Source of the DNA: Capitella teleta
Lineage: Eukaryota; Annelida; Polychaeta; Capitellidae
NCBI GenBank assembly: GCA_000328365.1
Contig: KB292914.1
Span: forward strand, 356,605 to 420,604
Length of the DNA stretch: 64,000 bases
Reading direction: 5' to 3'
A program made the position numbers and the translations under genes. Positions 62,002 to 64,000 of the stretch are shown in pieces; position 1 is the first letter of the stretch, and every line of letters begins with the position of its first letter. The notes below the pieces were generated by a model. The model did not search any database, was not told the DNA's origin, and saw only the letters and a program-made list of their open reading frames with translations.

Positions 62002-62481
62002 TTAACATGGGATAGACCTGGGACTTAACGGCCACCCTGTATGTGTATATATATAAGGTTTGACAAGCGGGTGAATAATTGCATTATTGACTAACTCTGG
62101 CTGTTGAGGGACATCACTTTCTTTAATTATATACCGCTTAGAGCGTGCACGCGTTCTTAGATCGGCTTCATCAATGATCCAAGAGAGCAACATTTCTTCT
62201 TTTTCAACCACTGCTTTTTTGCTGAATGGTTGACATGCTCTAGATCGCCTTGGAAGGTCAATGGCTGTTGGGCGTGACAGGTTTTTTTGGCCTACCACGA
62301 GACTTTGATAGAGGGGCATTTTCAGCTGCAGGACCTGATCTGGAATATCTACAAGAAACCAGGGTGAGCAGAGTGAAATGAGCAAAGAATAGAATCTGTA
62401 AGTACCTTGCGAGGCAAGAGGAGAGGAACTAGTGTGCTGGGAGGAGCTGGAAGAGGGCTGCTGCGACTCCACTGGAATCAT
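62002..62481 (-). CDS. Hypothetical two-exon ORF inside the foldback-like element
   Basis: Exon 1 (62481-62406) encodes MIPVESQQPSSSSSQHTSSS and a few more residues up to a GTACTT donor. Exon 2 (62348-62002) follows a TTCTTGTAG acceptor, for 140 residues in total. The 57-bp intron has the size typical of this genome and is phase 1. The product is Ser-rich at the start and basic and charged later (SRACQPFSKKAVVEKEEMLL). No known domain was recognised. The last 15-20 codons run into low-complexity TATA DNA and may not be native. It could be a protein of the mobile element or a captured host piece. Confidence 0.35.
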   Translation of the reverse strand: MIPVESQQPSSSSSQHTSSSPLASQGTYRFYSLLISLCSPWFLVDIPDQVLQLKMPLYQSLVVGQKNLSRPTAIDLPRRSRACQPFSKKAVVEKEEMLLSWIIDEADLRTRARSKRYIIKESDVPQQPELVNNAIIHPLVKPYIYTHTGWPLSPRSIPC

Positions 62482-62787
62482 CGATTCATCGTGAATCGGT
62501 TTAGCAACAGCAACTCAGATGGCAACTTTCCATTGTTTGTTTAGGGGATTACTACACCAGATTAAAAAATATTACTATTACTCATACTATTTTACTGTTA
62601 GAGTGGCGAGTAGTGCACATCATGAACTTCCTAGCATTCATATCGCCTGGTATATAGCCACAGCGCTAGGCGCCCGGCGGCCCTGTACGTAGACCATTAC
62701 CCACTCCACACCAGGCGGCCTGGTACGTAGCTCACGGCTATATCCCCGGCGGCCTTGTACGTAGATACTCCGTTTTAGAAGCGCCGG

Positions 62788-63660
62788 AGACCATGCAGTG
62801 GAAGTGATTCTTAAGATTGAGAATGGAGGGCCGCACAGAACCATGAAAATCGCGAAATTAGCGCGTCACTTCGAAATTTCAAGAACGTTTATTTCATAAC
62901 AAAGCGTAATATCGTATCAAAATAGGATACATATTAAAGAACATTACAGAGTTCTACGACATATTTAGCCATATTACTACTACATGTATACAATCGCATG
63001 CAGCCATAGCATAATTTGGGTTTTCGTGGTTCGTCAGCAATCTGCATCGGCAGATAATGTCAGCTATTTTCTGGCTTGACAACCACGTTCATCATTGTGT
63101 AATACCCATTTGGCCGCTTCGACCGAAGGTGCTGTGGCGTCGTCTGCTCGTTAGACAATGCCACGTTCATCTTATCGGATTGGCCACTCAGCGTGGATTA
63201 TAGAAACCCCTATGTTTTAACTAATCTAACCCAAACTTAAATCCGAGCTAAACTAGCTACGTTTATGAAATCGGGTCCAGGGGGACTAAAATACTGGTCA
63301 TTATTGGAGAACGACTGGTAGGGCCTAACCGTAATGTGTATTTCACATAAGTACATATTGGTATATGAAATAATAGTATATGCATGATTCAATTTATGGC
63401 ACTTCATATTTGGCACATGTAAAGTAAAGGTAAGAGTAAAAAGGGGATTCAGGCGTAAAATAATAAAATAAATGAGTAGAATATCGGCAATGAATTTAAA
63501 AAGCAAGAAGCATAAGATAAACAGTCATGGACATGGCAAAATAAACTGCAATTATATACACAACCAAATAAATGCTAAGTGTTACTGCCTTCAGAGAATA
63601 ATGATAAATCAGAAAATTTTCAATAGTATAATAACAAAAGTATTTCCAAACTTTTGCATT
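62788..63660. other. Spacer, no feature seen
   Basis: AT-rich DNA without a supported gene or repeat. Confidence 0.4.
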
Positions 63661-63670
63661 ATTAGTGTTT

Positions 63671-64000
63671 CAAGAACAATTGCTCTCTTACATGAGTGAT
63701 GTAACCCAAACCACCTCACTAATCGATCATTTTGCTGTCTCTGAAAACCTTATGGGTCACGTTAAAACTTTGAGTGCTGTGCATGAAGGTCGTAATCTAT
63801 CCGATCACCACCCTTTGAAATTACGATTCAAATATCAAGGCACGCTTGTTGAGTAGAACAATCGCGTATATATATATACGAAGAAGTCTAAATGGAATCG
63901 TGCAAAAGAGGGTCGTTTGTCAACATATCGTAGTGAGCTCAGTCGTTTATTAATTACGTAGTACTGAACCCCCGTGGGAAACACTCTTACATGTAAGGAT
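63671..64000 (+). mobile_element. LINE endonuclease fragment running off the window
   Basis: The plus strand reads TSLIDHFAVSENLMGHV and then EGRNLSDHHPLKLRF, the C-terminal motifs (IDH and SDH) of an APE-type endonuclease of a CR1-like LINE. After a stop it continues with WNRAKEGRLSTYRSEL, the usual linker toward the reverse transcriptase. The element is broken and continues beyond the end of the window. Confidence 0.8.

Larger units (their letters stand above)
60919..62787. mobile_element. Foldback-like element with subrepeated inverted arms
   Basis: The left arm (60919 to about 61055) and right arm (about 62645-62787) are inverted copies. Each contains three tandem units of about 36 bp with TACGTACCAGGCCGCCTGG, itself a near-palindrome. 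Long inverted arms made of short tandem units are typical of foldback transposons. The interior holds a small spliced ORF (62481-62002, minus) and a nested solo LTR (61512-61966). No target duplication was found at the outer ends. Confidence 0.65.

Overview
This is animal nuclear DNA, probably from a marine invertebrate, and probably one BAC or plasmid clone, because the first bases look like a BamHI-type vector junction. The clues are four spliced host genes (an opsin, an NCOA4 orthologue, an EF-hand/Death-domain protein and a secreted Ig-like protein) together with a tRNA-derived SINE, CR1-like LINEs, solo LTRs, Tigger/pogo DNA and TTAA-target MITEs. The species cannot be named from the sequence. 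Introns in the real genes are very short, mostly 50-57 bp, although the genes lie far apart in AT-rich, repeat-rich DNA.

Layout. 1-8.6 kb: no recognisable gene; two SINE copies with perfect 12-bp target duplications, a minisatellite and a 0.7-kb TTAA-flanked element. 8.8-9.7 kb (minus): a small secreted Ig-like gene with one frame break. 9.8-10.2 kb: a palindromic element carrying about 70 AAT units. 10.2-19.6 kb: essentially empty. 19.7-20.5 kb (plus): a small three-exon gene of unknown function. 22.8-24.4 kb: a LINE split by a solo LTR. 25.9-27.5 kb (minus): a complete three-exon opsin. 28.1-30.9 kb: a TA-flanked transposon with internal 231-bp tandem units and a sequence gap. 31-41.4 kb: nearly featureless apart from a MITE. 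41.5-47.7 kb: a pile-up of inverted repeats, a Tigger remnant and LINE fragments. 49.0-50.5 kb (minus): an eight-exon gene joining a calcineurin-B-homologue (CHP)-like EF-hand module to a Death domain. 52.5-56.7 kb: LINE tail, pogo-like element and MITE. 57.9-60.0 kb (plus): a six-exon NCOA4 orthologue. 60.9-62.8 kb: a foldback-like element with a nested solo LTR and a small spliced ORF. 63.7-64 kb: a LINE endonuclease fragment running off the end.

The host genes do not form an obvious pathway or operon. NCOA4 is the ferritinophagy receptor, the opsin is a light sensor and the CHP/Death protein is presumably a signalling adaptor. The strongest candidate for something undescribed is the CHP-like/Death-domain fusion, in which all four EF-hand loops have lost the usual calcium ligands. 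Its exon phases all agree and it has a start resembling that of CHP1, including a likely N-myristoylation site. The most unusual non-genic structures are the TA-flanked element whose internal 231-bp units repeat its own subterminal motif, and the foldback-like element built from 36-bp subrepeats.
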